Shown here piece after piece: positions 17,806-26,393 of a stretch of DNA of 56,472 nucleotides (the first letter of the stretch is position 1; every line of letters starts with the position of its first letter). The DNA is from G713 sp034717835 (lineage in GTDB: Bacteria; Chloroflexota; Anaerolineae; B4-G1; SLSP01): the NCBI GenBank assembly GCA_034717835.1, contig JAYELZ010000050.1, forward strand, positions 1-56,472, in the 5' to 3' direction. The position numbers and the translations under genes are program-made. The notes under the pieces are model-generated. The model saw nothing but the letters and a program-made list of their open reading frames with translations, did not search any database and was not told the origin of the DNA.

Positions 17806-19194
17806 ATGACTAAGAAGATTAGAAACTTTAGCTATGTGCTGTTGATCGTCATGGTGTTGTTCAGCGCCTGTGCTGGCAAACAGGCGACGACCGTAGCGCC
17901 TGTCGAGGAAGCTACTCAGGAGACTGCCGCAGAGACGGCTGAAGCGCCCGCAGCAGAGCCTACCGACGCTCCCGAGGTCCAAGAACCAGTTACCATCGAG
18001 TGGTGGACGGTCAACTCGGAGGAATATACCGAGCAAGTGCAGCGCGATATGGCCGCAGCCTTTGAGGCCACGCACCCGAACATCAAAGTCAACATCACAG
18101 TTCTACCCGGAGACGGCTTTAGTGAAAAAATGACCACCGCGCTGGGTGCCGGTGAGGGCGCGCCGGACGTGGCCTTCTTCTGGGACAGCAACTGGTTCCC
18201 CGAGGCCCTCGACCTGCGGCCTTTTATCGAGCGCGACAACTTTGATACCAGCATGTACATTGATGGCTTTTGGAAGACTCGCTCGTTGTGGGGGGACGTC
18301 GTTGTGGGTCTGCCGCTGGGCGTGGGCGCCCAATTTGTGTTGTACAATAAAGACGTTTTCGACGAAATGGGAGTAGCCTACCCCAGCGCAGATTGGACCA
18401 CAGAAGAATACCTGGCTATAGCGGCGCAACTGCACGATTCGGACCAGGGGCGTTGGGGCAGCGACCGCCCTCGGCGCCCTTTCCGGGCCTTGTGGTTCAA
18501 CTATGGCCCTGTGGTTCGCCTTTACAGCGAAGACAGTATGACCGTAGAGGGCTATCTGAATAGTCCCGAATCCGTCACCGCTTACGAGTGGGCCTGGGAC
18601 TTGGTAGACACCGGCGCGACTCCCACTCCGGCGGACATCGAGGTTCTGGGGACGGAAGGAACTGGCCCGGTGGATCTCTTTATGGCCGGCCGGCTGGCTA
18701 TGGCGACACTCAACCAGGGACACATGCTCAACGCGCTTGACGCGGGAGTCAACTTTGGCATCGTCCCCGAACCAAAAGTAGCTGGCAATGAAGGTTTTGT
18801 CAATGCCTGGTCGTTGACCAGCTCCATTTGGAAAGGCACCGAGCACCCGGATGAGGCGTGGGCTTTCTTGTCATGGTGGGCTGGTCCCGAAGGGCAACGC
18901 TACCTGATGGAGAATGGGAATCTCTTCCCCTCGATCAGTGCAGTTCTTAATGAGTACGAGGGTGCTGATGAAGAGTATGCGCAAGCGTTCTTCAAAGTGC
19001 TTGAACTTACTCAGGTCTCCGAGTGGCGTAATGCACATCCCTGCAACAGCACCGTATTACGCGCGGTCGGTGATGTGTGGGACAAGATCATGTTCGGGGA
19101 AATTGAGCGAGATCAGATTAAAGCCGAGCTTGACGCCATCGTGCCGGCTGCTCAGGATGCGCTTGACGAATGTCGCGAGCGGCTGGGCGGCTAA
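17806..19194 (+). CDS. Carbohydrate ABC importer, substrate-binding lipoprotein
   Basis: 462 aa, family 1 extracellular solute-binding protein. The signal peptide ends at lipobox FSAC (Cys22), followed by an Ala/Glu/Thr-rich linker (residues 24-65). The mature part has ITIEWWTVNSEE-type opening, NITVLPGDGFSEKM, PDVAFFWDSNWFPEALDLRPF and a C-terminal HPDEAWAFLSWWAGPEGQ, all normal for MalE/UgpB-like proteins. It delivers sugar or a glycoside to the permeases encoded next. A terminator-like hairpin after the stop probably lowers permease expression relative to the binding protein. Confidence 0.92.
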   Translation: MTKKIRNFSYVLLIVMVLFSACAGKQATTVAPVEEATQETAAETAEAPAAEPTDAPEVQEPVTIEWWTVNSEEYTEQVQRDMAAAFEATHPNIKVNITVLPGDGFSEKMTTALGAGEGAPDVAFFWDSNWFPEALDLRPFIERDNFDTSMYIDGFWKTRSLWGDVVVGLPLGVGAQFVLYNKDVFDEMGVAYPSADWTTEEYLAIAAQLHDSDQGRWGSDRPRRPFRALWFNYGPVVRLYSEDSMTVEGYLNSPESVTAYEWAWDLVDTGATPTPADIEVLGTEGTGPVDLFMAGRLAMATLNQGHMLNALDAGVNFGIVPEPKVAGNEGFVNAWSLTSSIWKGTEHPDEAWAFLSWWAGPEGQRYLMENGNLFPSISAVLNEYEGADEEYAQAFFKVLELTQVSEWRNAHPCNSTVLRAVGDVWDKIMFGEIERDQIKAELDAIVPAAQDALDECRERLGG

Positions 19195-19213
19195 CTCAAA
19201 TTGATTAACGTTT

Positions 19214-19253
19214 CCCCCTCTTGATTTTTCCGTGAGAGGGGGAGCTCTTTTTT
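19214..19253 (+). terminator. Attenuator-like hairpin between binding protein and permease
   Basis: Stem CCCCCTC/GAGGGGG (19214-19220 with 19236-19242), then AGCTC and a run of Ts. Its place inside the operon suggests partial termination. Confidence 0.7.
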
Positions 19254-19278
19254 CCCTCACATTTGACAGGAGGTCATT

Positions 19279-20199
19279 ATGTCGGTAAACTGGCAGAACA
19301 TGTCATTCAGAGATCGCCGTGAGGCATTGCAGGGATATCTGAGTATTTCCCCGTGGGTCATCGGTTTTTTGCTCTTCACCCTGGGGCCGGTACTCGTCTC
19401 GGTTTATTTCAGTCTCACCCAGTGGACTATCACCAGTCCTGCCGAGTGGGTGGGATTACACAATTATATCCGTATGTTCACCAACGATCCTCTTTTCTGG
19501 CAGGCGCTTAAAGTCACGGGGAACTTTGTGCTCATCTCTGTGCCCTTGAAACTGATTTTTGGGGTGGCCCTCTCCCTGTTGCTGAACCTCAAGGTGCGCG
19601 GAATGAACGTCTATCGCACCATCTTTTACATCCCGGCGGTCATCTCAGGCGTCGCCGTCTCGCTGATGTGGATCTGGCTGCTGCAGCCAGACACCGGAGT
19701 CATCAACACCTTGCTGGCGTTGGTAGGTATCAAGGGGCCTGGCTGGTTTTGGGATCCTCAGTGGGCACTCTTTTCGGTGGCCTTGATGAGTGTCTGGAGT
19801 GTGGGCGGCAGCGCCATTATCTACCTAGCCGGGTTGCAGAACATCCCGCCGCATCTCTATGAGGCCGCGAGGATTGATGGGGCCGGGGCTTGGCAGCGTT
19901 TCTGGCGGATTACCATACCCTTGTTGACCCCGACCCTTTTCTTCCAATTGTTAGTCGAGATGATCGAGTCGTTCAAGGTCTTTACTCAGGCGTTCGTCAT
20001 CACCAAGGGCGGGCCGCTGAAAGCGACCTATTTTTATCTGTTCTATTTCTACGAGGAGGCTTTCCAAAACTTTAACATGGGTTACGCTTCTGCCCTAGCT
20101 GTGGTCTTAATGGTCATCATTATGACCGCGACTATCATCCTTAACCATACATCGAAGCATTGGGTTTATTACGCAGCAGAACGGGAGGAAGCGAAATGA
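19279..20199 (+). CDS. Sugar ABC importer permease 1 (MalF/UgpA type)
   Basis: 306 aa with six predicted membrane helices. The cytoplasmic coupling loop EAARIDGAGAWQRFWRIT (about residues 194-211) is the EAA motif that contacts the ATPase. SD GGAGG precedes ATG. Its stop overlaps the next permease start as ATGA. No ATPase gene lies in this operon, so a shared MsmX/UgpC-type ATPase elsewhere is expected. Confidence 0.93.
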   Translation: MSVNWQNMSFRDRREALQGYLSISPWVIGFLLFTLGPVLVSVYFSLTQWTITSPAEWVGLHNYIRMFTNDPLFWQALKVTGNFVLISVPLKLIFGVALSLLLNLKVRGMNVYRTIFYIPAVISGVAVSLMWIWLLQPDTGVINTLLALVGIKGPGWFWDPQWALFSVALMSVWSVGGSAIIYLAGLQNIPPHLYEAARIDGAGAWQRFWRITIPLLTPTLFFQLLVEMIESFKVFTQAFVITKGGPLKATYFYLFYFYEEAFQNFNMGYASALAVVLMVIIMTATIILNHTSKHWVYYAAEREEAK

Positions 20200-21062
20200 C
20201 ATCCACAGAGATTAAGACGCCATTTTTATCTAACCAGACGCGCCGGTGGCTGGGACAAGGACTAACCTACTTCATTATGACTACCCTGGCTCTCCTCTTT
20301 ATGATTCCGTTGATGTGGATGCTCTCGACGGCTTTGAAAGGACGCTGGGAGATTATGGCTTGGCCGCCTCAATGGATCCCCACCACGATGCACTGGGAGA
20401 ACTTTGCCGAGGCCTTTAGCCGTTATCCTCTAGGGCGCTTTATGCTCAACTCTGGCTTTCTGGTCATTGCCAACATCGTGGGGCAATTGTTAGCTGTGCC
20501 TTTGATTGCCTATGGCTTTGCCCGGTTGCGCTTTCCAGGGAAAAACATCCTCTTTGTCATAGTGTTGGGCACGATGATGATTCCGGGGCATGTTAAATTG
20601 ATCCCGCTCTATACACTTTACCACCGCTTGGGGATGATTGATACGTATTGGCCCCTGATCCTACCGGCTTTCTTCGGTAATCCATTCTTCATCTTTCTGA
20701 TGGTGCAGTACATGAAAACCATCCCCCGCGATTTGGACGAGGCCGCGTACATAGATGGCGCGGGGACCTGGACGATCCTCTACAAGATCATTTTGCCCCT
20801 CTGCAAACCGCCGCTGACCATTATCATCGTCTATACTTTTTTGTGGACCTGGAACGAGTTTTTGCACCCACTCATCTACCTAAACACCTTTGACTCGTTC
20901 CCTATCCAATTGGGATTATCCATGTTCAAGGGGCGTTACAGCGTGGAGTGGAATCTGTTTATGGCAGCCACTCTCGTCTCTATTTTACCCATCTTGATTC
21001 TCTACTTCTTAGTCCAAAGGCAATTGATTGGCGGCATCGCCTCGGTGGGATTGAAGGGCTAG
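20196..21062 (+). CDS. Sugar ABC importer permease 2 (MalG/UgpE type)
   Basis: 288 aa from ATG 20196; an in-frame ATG at 20160 lies deep in the first permease and lacks an SD, whereas GGGAGGAA stands before 20196. Six membrane helices, EAA loop EAAYIDGAGTWTILYKI, and the usual WTWNEFLHPLIYL stretch. It forms the channel with permease 1. Confidence 0.92.
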   Translation: MTSTEIKTPFLSNQTRRWLGQGLTYFIMTTLALLFMIPLMWMLSTALKGRWEIMAWPPQWIPTTMHWENFAEAFSRYPLGRFMLNSGFLVIANIVGQLLAVPLIAYGFARLRFPGKNILFVIVLGTMMIPGHVKLIPLYTLYHRLGMIDTYWPLILPAFFGNPFFIFLMVQYMKTIPRDLDEAAYIDGAGTWTILYKIILPLCKPPLTIIIVYTFLWTWNEFLHPLIYLNTFDSFPIQLGLSMFKGRYSVEWNLFMAATLVSILPILILYFLVQRQLIGGIASVGLKG

Positions 21063-21434
21063 CGTGCCTTAATTGCAGCGTATCCAAACGGCACTGGTGT
21101 CCGCCTGATGCCATGACATTGGAGAAGGAGAACTATCTGCGGCGCTAGAGTATGCTGGGGATACCTGGGATCGCGTCTGGCGGACGGAATGTGATACTCT
21201 TGGCGCCGCTGAATGGTTGGGACTGGTTCTGGAACACGTGGGGGGCACTTTGCCAGCTCTGATATTCTCCCAGCACGTTTCGGCCCTGGAAACAGAGGTT
21301 CTGATGGATACAATCGTACTTATAACGGTACTGGAGCGGATAGATGGTGACTAAAAAGCGTTTAAGGAAATGTATTGTTGCAATATTGCAGGGCAATTTT
21401 CACTTATCCCTTGCGAAGATACAAGGAAGTTAAC
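21063..21434 (+). other. 372 bp without a confident gene; open frame 21109-21354 lacking a start
   Basis: One plus frame stays open for 81 codons (21109 to the TAA at 21352) and reads like ordinary protein (AGDTWDRVWRTECDTLGAAE; later LVLEHVGGTLPALIFSQHVS) but has no ATG or SD at its front. It may be a decayed gene piece or chance. I see no terminator or RNA gene. Confidence 0.35.
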
Positions 21435-23573
21435 ATGTCAATTCCCACTGCTTATACTGAGCGCGTCTATGCTGGCGTACTAGGTAAAATTATCGGCGTC
21501 TATCTGGGTCGCCCCTTTGAGGGTTGGTCTTACGAGCGCATCATGGCTGAGCTGGGCGAGATCACCTATTACGTCCATGAGCAGCGTGGTCGCCTGCTGA
21601 TTGTGCCGGATGACGATATCACCGGCACCTTTACTTTTCTGCGCGCCCTACCCGACCATGATAACAACCTAGAACTGACCTCGGCGCAGATCGGGCAAAC
21701 TTGGCTCAACTATATCATTGAGGGACGCACGATCCTCTGGTGGGGTGGGTTGGGCAACTCGACGGAACATACTGCCTACCTGCGTTTGAAAAATGGTATC
21801 CCCGCGCCGCGCAGCGGCTCAATAGACCTCAACGGTAAACTGGTGGCTGAACAGATTGGCGCGCAGATTTTTATTGACGGTTGGGCACTAGTCGCACCGG
21901 GCGATCCTGCATTGGCCGTTGACCTGGCTCGGCGCGCCGCCAGCGTCAGCCACGCTGGGGAAGCGGTCTACGCGGCCCAAGTAATCGCAGCAATGGAATC
22001 TCAGGCGTTTGTGGAAACCAACTTGAACAAGCTGCTTGACATTGGCGTTTCCTTCATCCCGCGCGACTCAATCATCTACCGTCTCATCGCCGATGTGCGC
22101 GAGAGGCACGTCGCGGAAAGAGACTGGCGCGCCGCTCGTGCTTGGTTGGCGGAGGAGTATGGCTATCACAGATATGGTGGCAACGTCCACGTCGTGCCTA
22201 ACCACGGTTTGATCATCCTGAGCTTGCTCTACGGCGAGGATGATTTCCAACGAACTATGACCATCGTCAATACCTCTGGCTGGGACACCGATTGTAACTC
22301 TGGCAACGTGGGCTGCCTGTTGGGCATCAAGAACGGGCTGGCGGGGTTGGAGTCCGGCCCCGATTGGCGCGGGCCGGTGGCTGACCGTCTCTATCTGCCT
22401 TCCGCAGACCCTGGTCGCACGATCAGCGATGCCCTTATTGAGACTTACCACGTCGTCAACATAGGGCGCGCGCTGGCAGGTAAGGAACCGCTCGCGCCCA
22501 AGAACGGCGCGCGTTTCCACTTTGAGCTACCTGGCGCGGTGCAAGGCTTTCAACCAGAGAAGAGTGTCGCGTCCAGCGGCACGGTCGTGGTGAAGAACGT
22601 GGCGGGTCACAGCCGGCTGGGGCAGCGGAGTTTGGCTCTGCACTATCGTGGTCTTGCCCTGGGACGGAGAGCGCGGGTTGCCACGCCCACTTTCATCCCG
22701 CCAGAAACTCGTAATCTAAAAACGGGTTACACTTTGCAGGCCGCGCCGACTCTCTACCCGGGACAGACGGTGCGGGCCGGCGTCTGGGCGGACGAGGGCA
22801 ACGCCAGAGCAATTACCTGCGGCCTTTATTTGCGCACCTACGGCGCGGAAGACGCCTTATTCCACACCTCGGGGCCAGTGGCGCAGTTGGAACCAGGTGA
22901 CTATCATGAGTTTGAGTGGCGGGTTGAGGGGCATGACGGCGCACCCATCGCCGAGGTAGGCGTAGAAGTTAGCTCGACGCGGCGGGCTGCGGGCAGCGTC
23001 TACCTAGACTATCTCACTTGGGACGGCGAGCCGGAAGTGGTGTTCACTCGCCCCGCGGCCGGTGGTACGCTCTGGCGACGGGCTTGGGCTAAGGGTGTGG
23101 AGCTGACCAATCCGCGTTGGTCGGAGCCTTTCAAGATCGCGCAGAATTACGGCACGGGGTTGCTCATCACAGGCACGAGAGAGTGGCGAAATTACCGCGT
23201 GGTGGCGAAGCTCACTCTATACCTTTCCCAGGCGGGCGGCATCGCCGTGCGGGTGCAGGGAATGCGCCGTTACTACGCACTGTTGCTCTGCGAGGATGGC
23301 AAAGCTCGGTTGGTCAAAGCGTTGGAGGGACTCACGGTGCTGGCCGAGGCAGATTTCCCCTGGGAATTCGGGGAGAACCATGAGTTTAGCTTGCAAGTGA
23401 GCGAGCTGGTGAATCAGCGGGCGGGGGGAGTGCATCTGGTGGCCATGATTGATGGACGGGCCATGTTTAGCGTGGATGATCTGGCCGATCCCTTAACTGG
23501 CGGTGGCGTGGCATTGATATGCCAAGAAGGTTGTCTGGCTTGCGACGCCGTCACCGTGCGACCGTCGAAGTAG
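21435..23573 (+). CDS. ADP-ribosylglycohydrolase-family enzyme with C-terminal beta-rich modules (second of two)
   Basis: 712 aa from ATG 21435, with AGGAAG upstream (a start at 21375 has no SD). Residues 1-355 form the ARH-type helical domain: LGKIIGVYLGRPFEGWSYER, metal site half one PDDDITGTF (Asp59-61), half two SGWDTDCNSGNVGCLLG (Asp284, Asp286). The remaining 350 residues are beta-rich, with a galactose-binding-like module (about 420-540) and a concanavalin-like end (about 560-710: GTGLLITGTREWRNYRV, FSLQVSELVNQ). No signal peptide is seen. It shares the operon with another ARH enzyme and a sugar importer, so it may cleave the imported compound. The substrate is not known. Confidence 0.78.
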   Translation: MSIPTAYTERVYAGVLGKIIGVYLGRPFEGWSYERIMAELGEITYYVHEQRGRLLIVPDDDITGTFTFLRALPDHDNNLELTSAQIGQTWLNYIIEGRTILWWGGLGNSTEHTAYLRLKNGIPAPRSGSIDLNGKLVAEQIGAQIFIDGWALVAPGDPALAVDLARRAASVSHAGEAVYAAQVIAAMESQAFVETNLNKLLDIGVSFIPRDSIIYRLIADVRERHVAERDWRAARAWLAEEYGYHRYGGNVHVVPNHGLIILSLLYGEDDFQRTMTIVNTSGWDTDCNSGNVGCLLGIKNGLAGLESGPDWRGPVADRLYLPSADPGRTISDALIETYHVVNIGRALAGKEPLAPKNGARFHFELPGAVQGFQPEKSVASSGTVVVKNVAGHSRLGQRSLALHYRGLALGRRARVATPTFIPPETRNLKTGYTLQAAPTLYPGQTVRAGVWADEGNARAITCGLYLRTYGAEDALFHTSGPVAQLEPGDYHEFEWRVEGHDGAPIAEVGVEVSSTRRAAGSVYLDYLTWDGEPEVVFTRPAAGGTLWRRAWAKGVELTNPRWSEPFKIAQNYGTGLLITGTREWRNYRVVAKLTLYLSQAGGIAVRVQGMRRYYALLLCEDGKARLVKALEGLTVLAEADFPWEFGENHEFSLQVSELVNQRAGGVHLVAMIDGRAMFSVDDLADPLTGGGVALICQEGCLACDAVTVRPSK

Positions 23574-23703
23574 ACTAAACCTCACTACACTACACACAGA
23601 TTTCCGCAGGTAAACTCCGCCGGGAATCGGTTTCGATGACGCGCTGCTGCGTCCTCAAGGTTATTTTGCCATATTTTACCTAGTACTGGTTGAGCGGTAC
23701 CCC

Positions 23704-24090
23704 TTAGTCATCCAGCAGTATGGCGATTGCCTCAATTTCTACTAAGCCACCCAACGGTAATGCGGCCACCTGGACGGTGGAACGGGCGGGTGGCGCTTGG
23801 GAGAAGAATTTTCCGTAAATGGTATTGACCGTCTTGAAATCCGCCAAATCTACCACGTAGATGGTAGTTTTCACAATCTGTTCTACATCACTGCCGGCGG
23901 CTTGGAGTACGGCTTGGAGATTTTGCATAGCTTGTTCAGTCTGCGCGGTGACATCTGTCCCGGCGAACTTTCCGGTGACGGGATCAAGTCCCAGTTGCCC
24001 GGCGGTAAATACTAATTGGCCGGTTTGGATGGCCTGCGAGTAGGGACCAACGGCTGCGGGTGCTGCTGAAGTTGCGATTACTTTGCGCAT
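23704..24090 (-). CDS. ridA: RidA (YjgF/YER057c/UK114) enamine/imine deaminase
   Basis: 128 aa from ATG 24090, which has AAGGAG just upstream; the frame is open to 24318 but that extension has no family similarity. It shows the core pattern: VGPYSQAI, FTAGQLGLDP.TG, AMQNLQAVLQAAGS, TIYVVDLADF, PARSTVQVAALP.G. and VEIEAIA, with the catalytic Arg in the PARSTVQ strand. It hydrolyses reactive 2-aminoacrylate-type intermediates made by PLP enzymes. It is a single gene; its 3' end faces the sugar operon. The 450 bp upstream hold only promoter sequences as far as I can see. Confidence 0.92.
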   Translation of the reverse strand: MRKVIATSAAPAAVGPYSQAIQTGQLVFTAGQLGLDPVTGKFAGTDVTAQTEQAMQNLQAVLQAAGSDVEQIVKTTIYVVDLADFKTVNTIYGKFFSQAPPARSTVQVAALPLGGLVEIEAIAILLDD

Positions 24091-24438
24091 AAAAATGCTC
24101 CTTTTTGGGGCCAAGATAAATGATTTAAGTTTACTAAAAACAAACCCTTCTCCACAGAGAGAGATTTGAAAAACTCGGCGTTCTCTATGTCTCAGGATGG
24201 ACCAAGTTGTTAGTTGTTCAGCCAGGCAGCTGGAGACTTGATGTGCAACTGGTTGCGCTAATTCCTCCCCCCATTGCTCGCCGATCTCGCTGAGAGTACT
24301 CCAGATGGTAGCAATCAATTTCCAGCAACGACCTCATTGCATTCTATCACCAAATCGCTAACTTTATGTAAGAGGTTTATCATAAATGTGTTAGCGCTTC
24401 TTCTCTACTACGGATTGAGAGCAGAGCATCCTCCACCA

Positions 24439-24503
24439 TTGACAAAAAATTCACCGGCTGTATAATATGCTCATAAAATGAGTGCTCACTCATTTTATGA
24501 GCA
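24439..24503 (+). promoter_or_regulatory. Efflux operon promoter with 36-bp palindrome
   Basis: TTGACA (24439-24444), 16-bp spacer, TATAAT (24461-24466), then a palindrome at 24468-24503 with two 17-bp arms (TGCTCATAAAATGAGTG and its complement) around a 2-bp centre. Smaller direct/inverted ATGAGTG/CACTCAT units lie inside. It is the likely operator of the TetR protein encoded 40 bp downstream. The upstream stretch 24110-24430 shows no gene. Confidence 0.88.
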
Positions 24504-24542
24504 TCTATTTATCAAGCCAAAATTATCTTTGGAGAACCTACT

Positions 24543-25175
24543 ATGGTGCCGCAGGAGATCAGTGAATTTGAAACCCGTCGCCAACGGCGCATTGCTCGGA
24601 AACGTATCAGAATTATGAAGGCTGCTGCACAAGTTTTCGCAGAAAAAGGATACCACCACACCACCACCCGGGAGATTGCTCAAGTCGCCGATATGGCCGA
24701 AGGAACGCTCTACAATTACTTTGCAGAAAAACGCGAGATTTTACTCTCTATCGTTGAGGAAGTGTTGACATCGCTTACCACATTGTTGGGGAAGATGGAA
24801 ACATTTGAGACTCGTGACGATATTGTCGTCTTTGTAGAAATGATTTTTGACGTCTTGAGTACCAAACTGGCCTTTGCGCGCACATTGGTGATAGAAGCCT
24901 GGTTGGATGACGTCATTTTACAAGATTTGCTGATGGAGCGCATGACAGCCATCCTGGAATTGGTAGAAGGGTTCATAACTACCAGTATCGCGGAAGGCAG
25001 GTTTCGTCCTATGAATCCACATCTGGCCACGCGGATGCTTTTCGGCATGTTTGTGGGGCCGCTGCTGCCGGTGTTGCGGGGCATAGAAGCACCTCCCACC
25101 TTGCAAGAACGGCACGCTCTGGCTGCGGCGGCAGTGAATCTCTTGATGGACGGAATCCAAGTCCGCGAAGGGTAA
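24543..25175 (+). CDS. TetR/AcrR-family repressor of the efflux operon
   Basis: 210 aa. N-terminal HTH: IMKAAAQVFAEKGYHHTTTR followed by EIAQVADMAEGTLYNYF, the standard TetR recognition helix region. The C-terminal ligand domain is helical (residues 75-205). GGAGAA precedes the start. It is first in the operon with two permeases, two ATPases and two HlyD proteins, so it most likely represses them until a transported drug or metabolite binds. The 36-bp palindrome at its promoter supports autoregulation. The ligand is unknown. Confidence 0.92.
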   Translation: MVPQEISEFETRRQRRIARKRIRIMKAAAQVFAEKGYHHTTTREIAQVADMAEGTLYNYFAEKREILLSIVEEVLTSLTTLLGKMETFETRDDIVVFVEMIFDVLSTKLAFARTLVIEAWLDDVILQDLLMERMTAILELVEGFITTSIAEGRFRPMNPHLATRMLFGMFVGPLLPVLRGIEAPPTLQERHALAAAAVNLLMDGIQVREG

Positions 25176-25255
25176 ACGTCAACTCACCATTGAGTCCACT
25201 TTAAAAACAAGCTTTCTACCGATTTTCGACCTGTAACTCGCATCGAGGCTAAAGT

Positions 25256-26383
25256 ATGTGGCAACGCATCTGGGCAGTTATTCAAAAAGAATTTATCCAG
25301 ACTTTCCGCGACCGTGGCTCGGTGATCATGCTCGTCGTCATGCCGATATTGCAACTATTTCTCTTCGGCTATGCGGTGGATATGAATGTGGAGCACATCC
25401 CCCTGGTGGTTGCCGATCAGAGCAGGGACTCCGCCAGCCAGGATTACATCAACGCAATGGTGAGCTCCTCTTACTTTGATATCGTGGAATACGTCGCCGA
25501 CGAGGATGCCATCATCGCAGTCATTGATGCCGGTCAAGCCAGTGCCGGCATCGTCATCCCGGCAAATTTTGCCGCGCGCGTGGAGCGCAGTAACGCGCAG
25601 GTGTTGTTTCTGATTGACGGCTCCGACCTCTTCACCGTCCAATCGGGCTACAACGCCGCCGCCGCCATCTCACAAGCCCATGCGGCGGAAGTATTGCTTC
25701 AGAAGGTCTCCCAATCCGGGTTACCCATCAGCGGCACCTCCCCACTGGAAGCCCGGTTACGTATTCTCTACAATCCCGATATGAAGCAAATCTGGTTCGT
25801 GATTCCCGGCATCATCGCCATGTTAATCCAAACGCAGAGCATCGTCATGACGGCTTCCGCCGTAGTGCGCGAACGCGAAGCCGGCACCATGGAACAATTG
25901 TTGGTCACGCCGATTCGACCCCAGGAATTGTTGCTGGGAAAGATCGTTCCCAATATAATTATCGCCGGCGTCAACGTACTGACCGTCATTGCGCTGGGGA
26001 CGCTGCTTTTTGGAGTGCCTTTTCGAGGCAGTTTTTGGCTCTTCTTAGGGTTAGCGATTCTCTATGCTTTTTCTGGACTGGGGCTAGGCTTGCTAGTCTC
26101 CACCATCGCCGCCAACCTAAAACAGGCCCAGCAGATTGTGATGATGATTATGCTCGTGGGCGTAGTGCTCGGCGGCTTTATGTTCCCGCGCTCGTCCATG
26201 CCGCCCTTTCTCTACACGCTAGGTTATCTCTTCCCGCTCAGCTACTTCATTCCCATCTCGCGTGGCATCATCAGCAAAGGGGTGGGGCTGAGTTCGCTCT
26301 GGGAGTCGGTGGGAGGATTGGCTACGTACAGTTTTCTAATTATGCTTATTGCCACCCGCACCTTCCGGCAAGGGTTGGAATGA
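25256..26383 (+). CDS. ABC-2 type efflux permease A (YhhJ/YbhS-like)
   Basis: 375 aa. N-terminal TM after a cytoplasmic KEFIQTFRDRG stretch, a large extracytoplasmic domain (about 45-175), then five membrane helices. VVREREAGTMEQLLVTPIRP.ELLLGK is the conserved cytoplasmic coupling segment of ABC-2 drug exporters. Close in sequence and layout to the next gene, from which it is separated by only 10 bp; together they probably form one heterodimeric channel. Confidence 0.92.
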   Translation: MWQRIWAVIQKEFIQTFRDRGSVIMLVVMPILQLFLFGYAVDMNVEHIPLVVADQSRDSASQDYINAMVSSSYFDIVEYVADEDAIIAVIDAGQASAGIVIPANFAARVERSNAQVLFLIDGSDLFTVQSGYNAAAAISQAHAAEVLLQKVSQSGLPISGTSPLEARLRILYNPDMKQIWFVIPGIIAMLIQTQSIVMTASAVVREREAGTMEQLLVTPIRPQELLLGKIVPNIIIAGVNVLTVIALGTLLFGVPFRGSFWLFLGLAILYAFSGLGLGLLVSTIAANLKQAQQIVMMIMLVGVVLGGFMFPRSSMPPFLYTLGYLFPLSYFIPISRGIISKGVGLSSLWESVGGLATYSFLIMLIATRTFRQGLE

Positions 26384-26393
26384 GGTCTTCAAG

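Noticed and set aside
18103..18846. A 247-codon open frame opposite the sugar-binding protein gene
   Set aside because: Lies wholly antisense to a well-supported lipoprotein gene and shows no family features.
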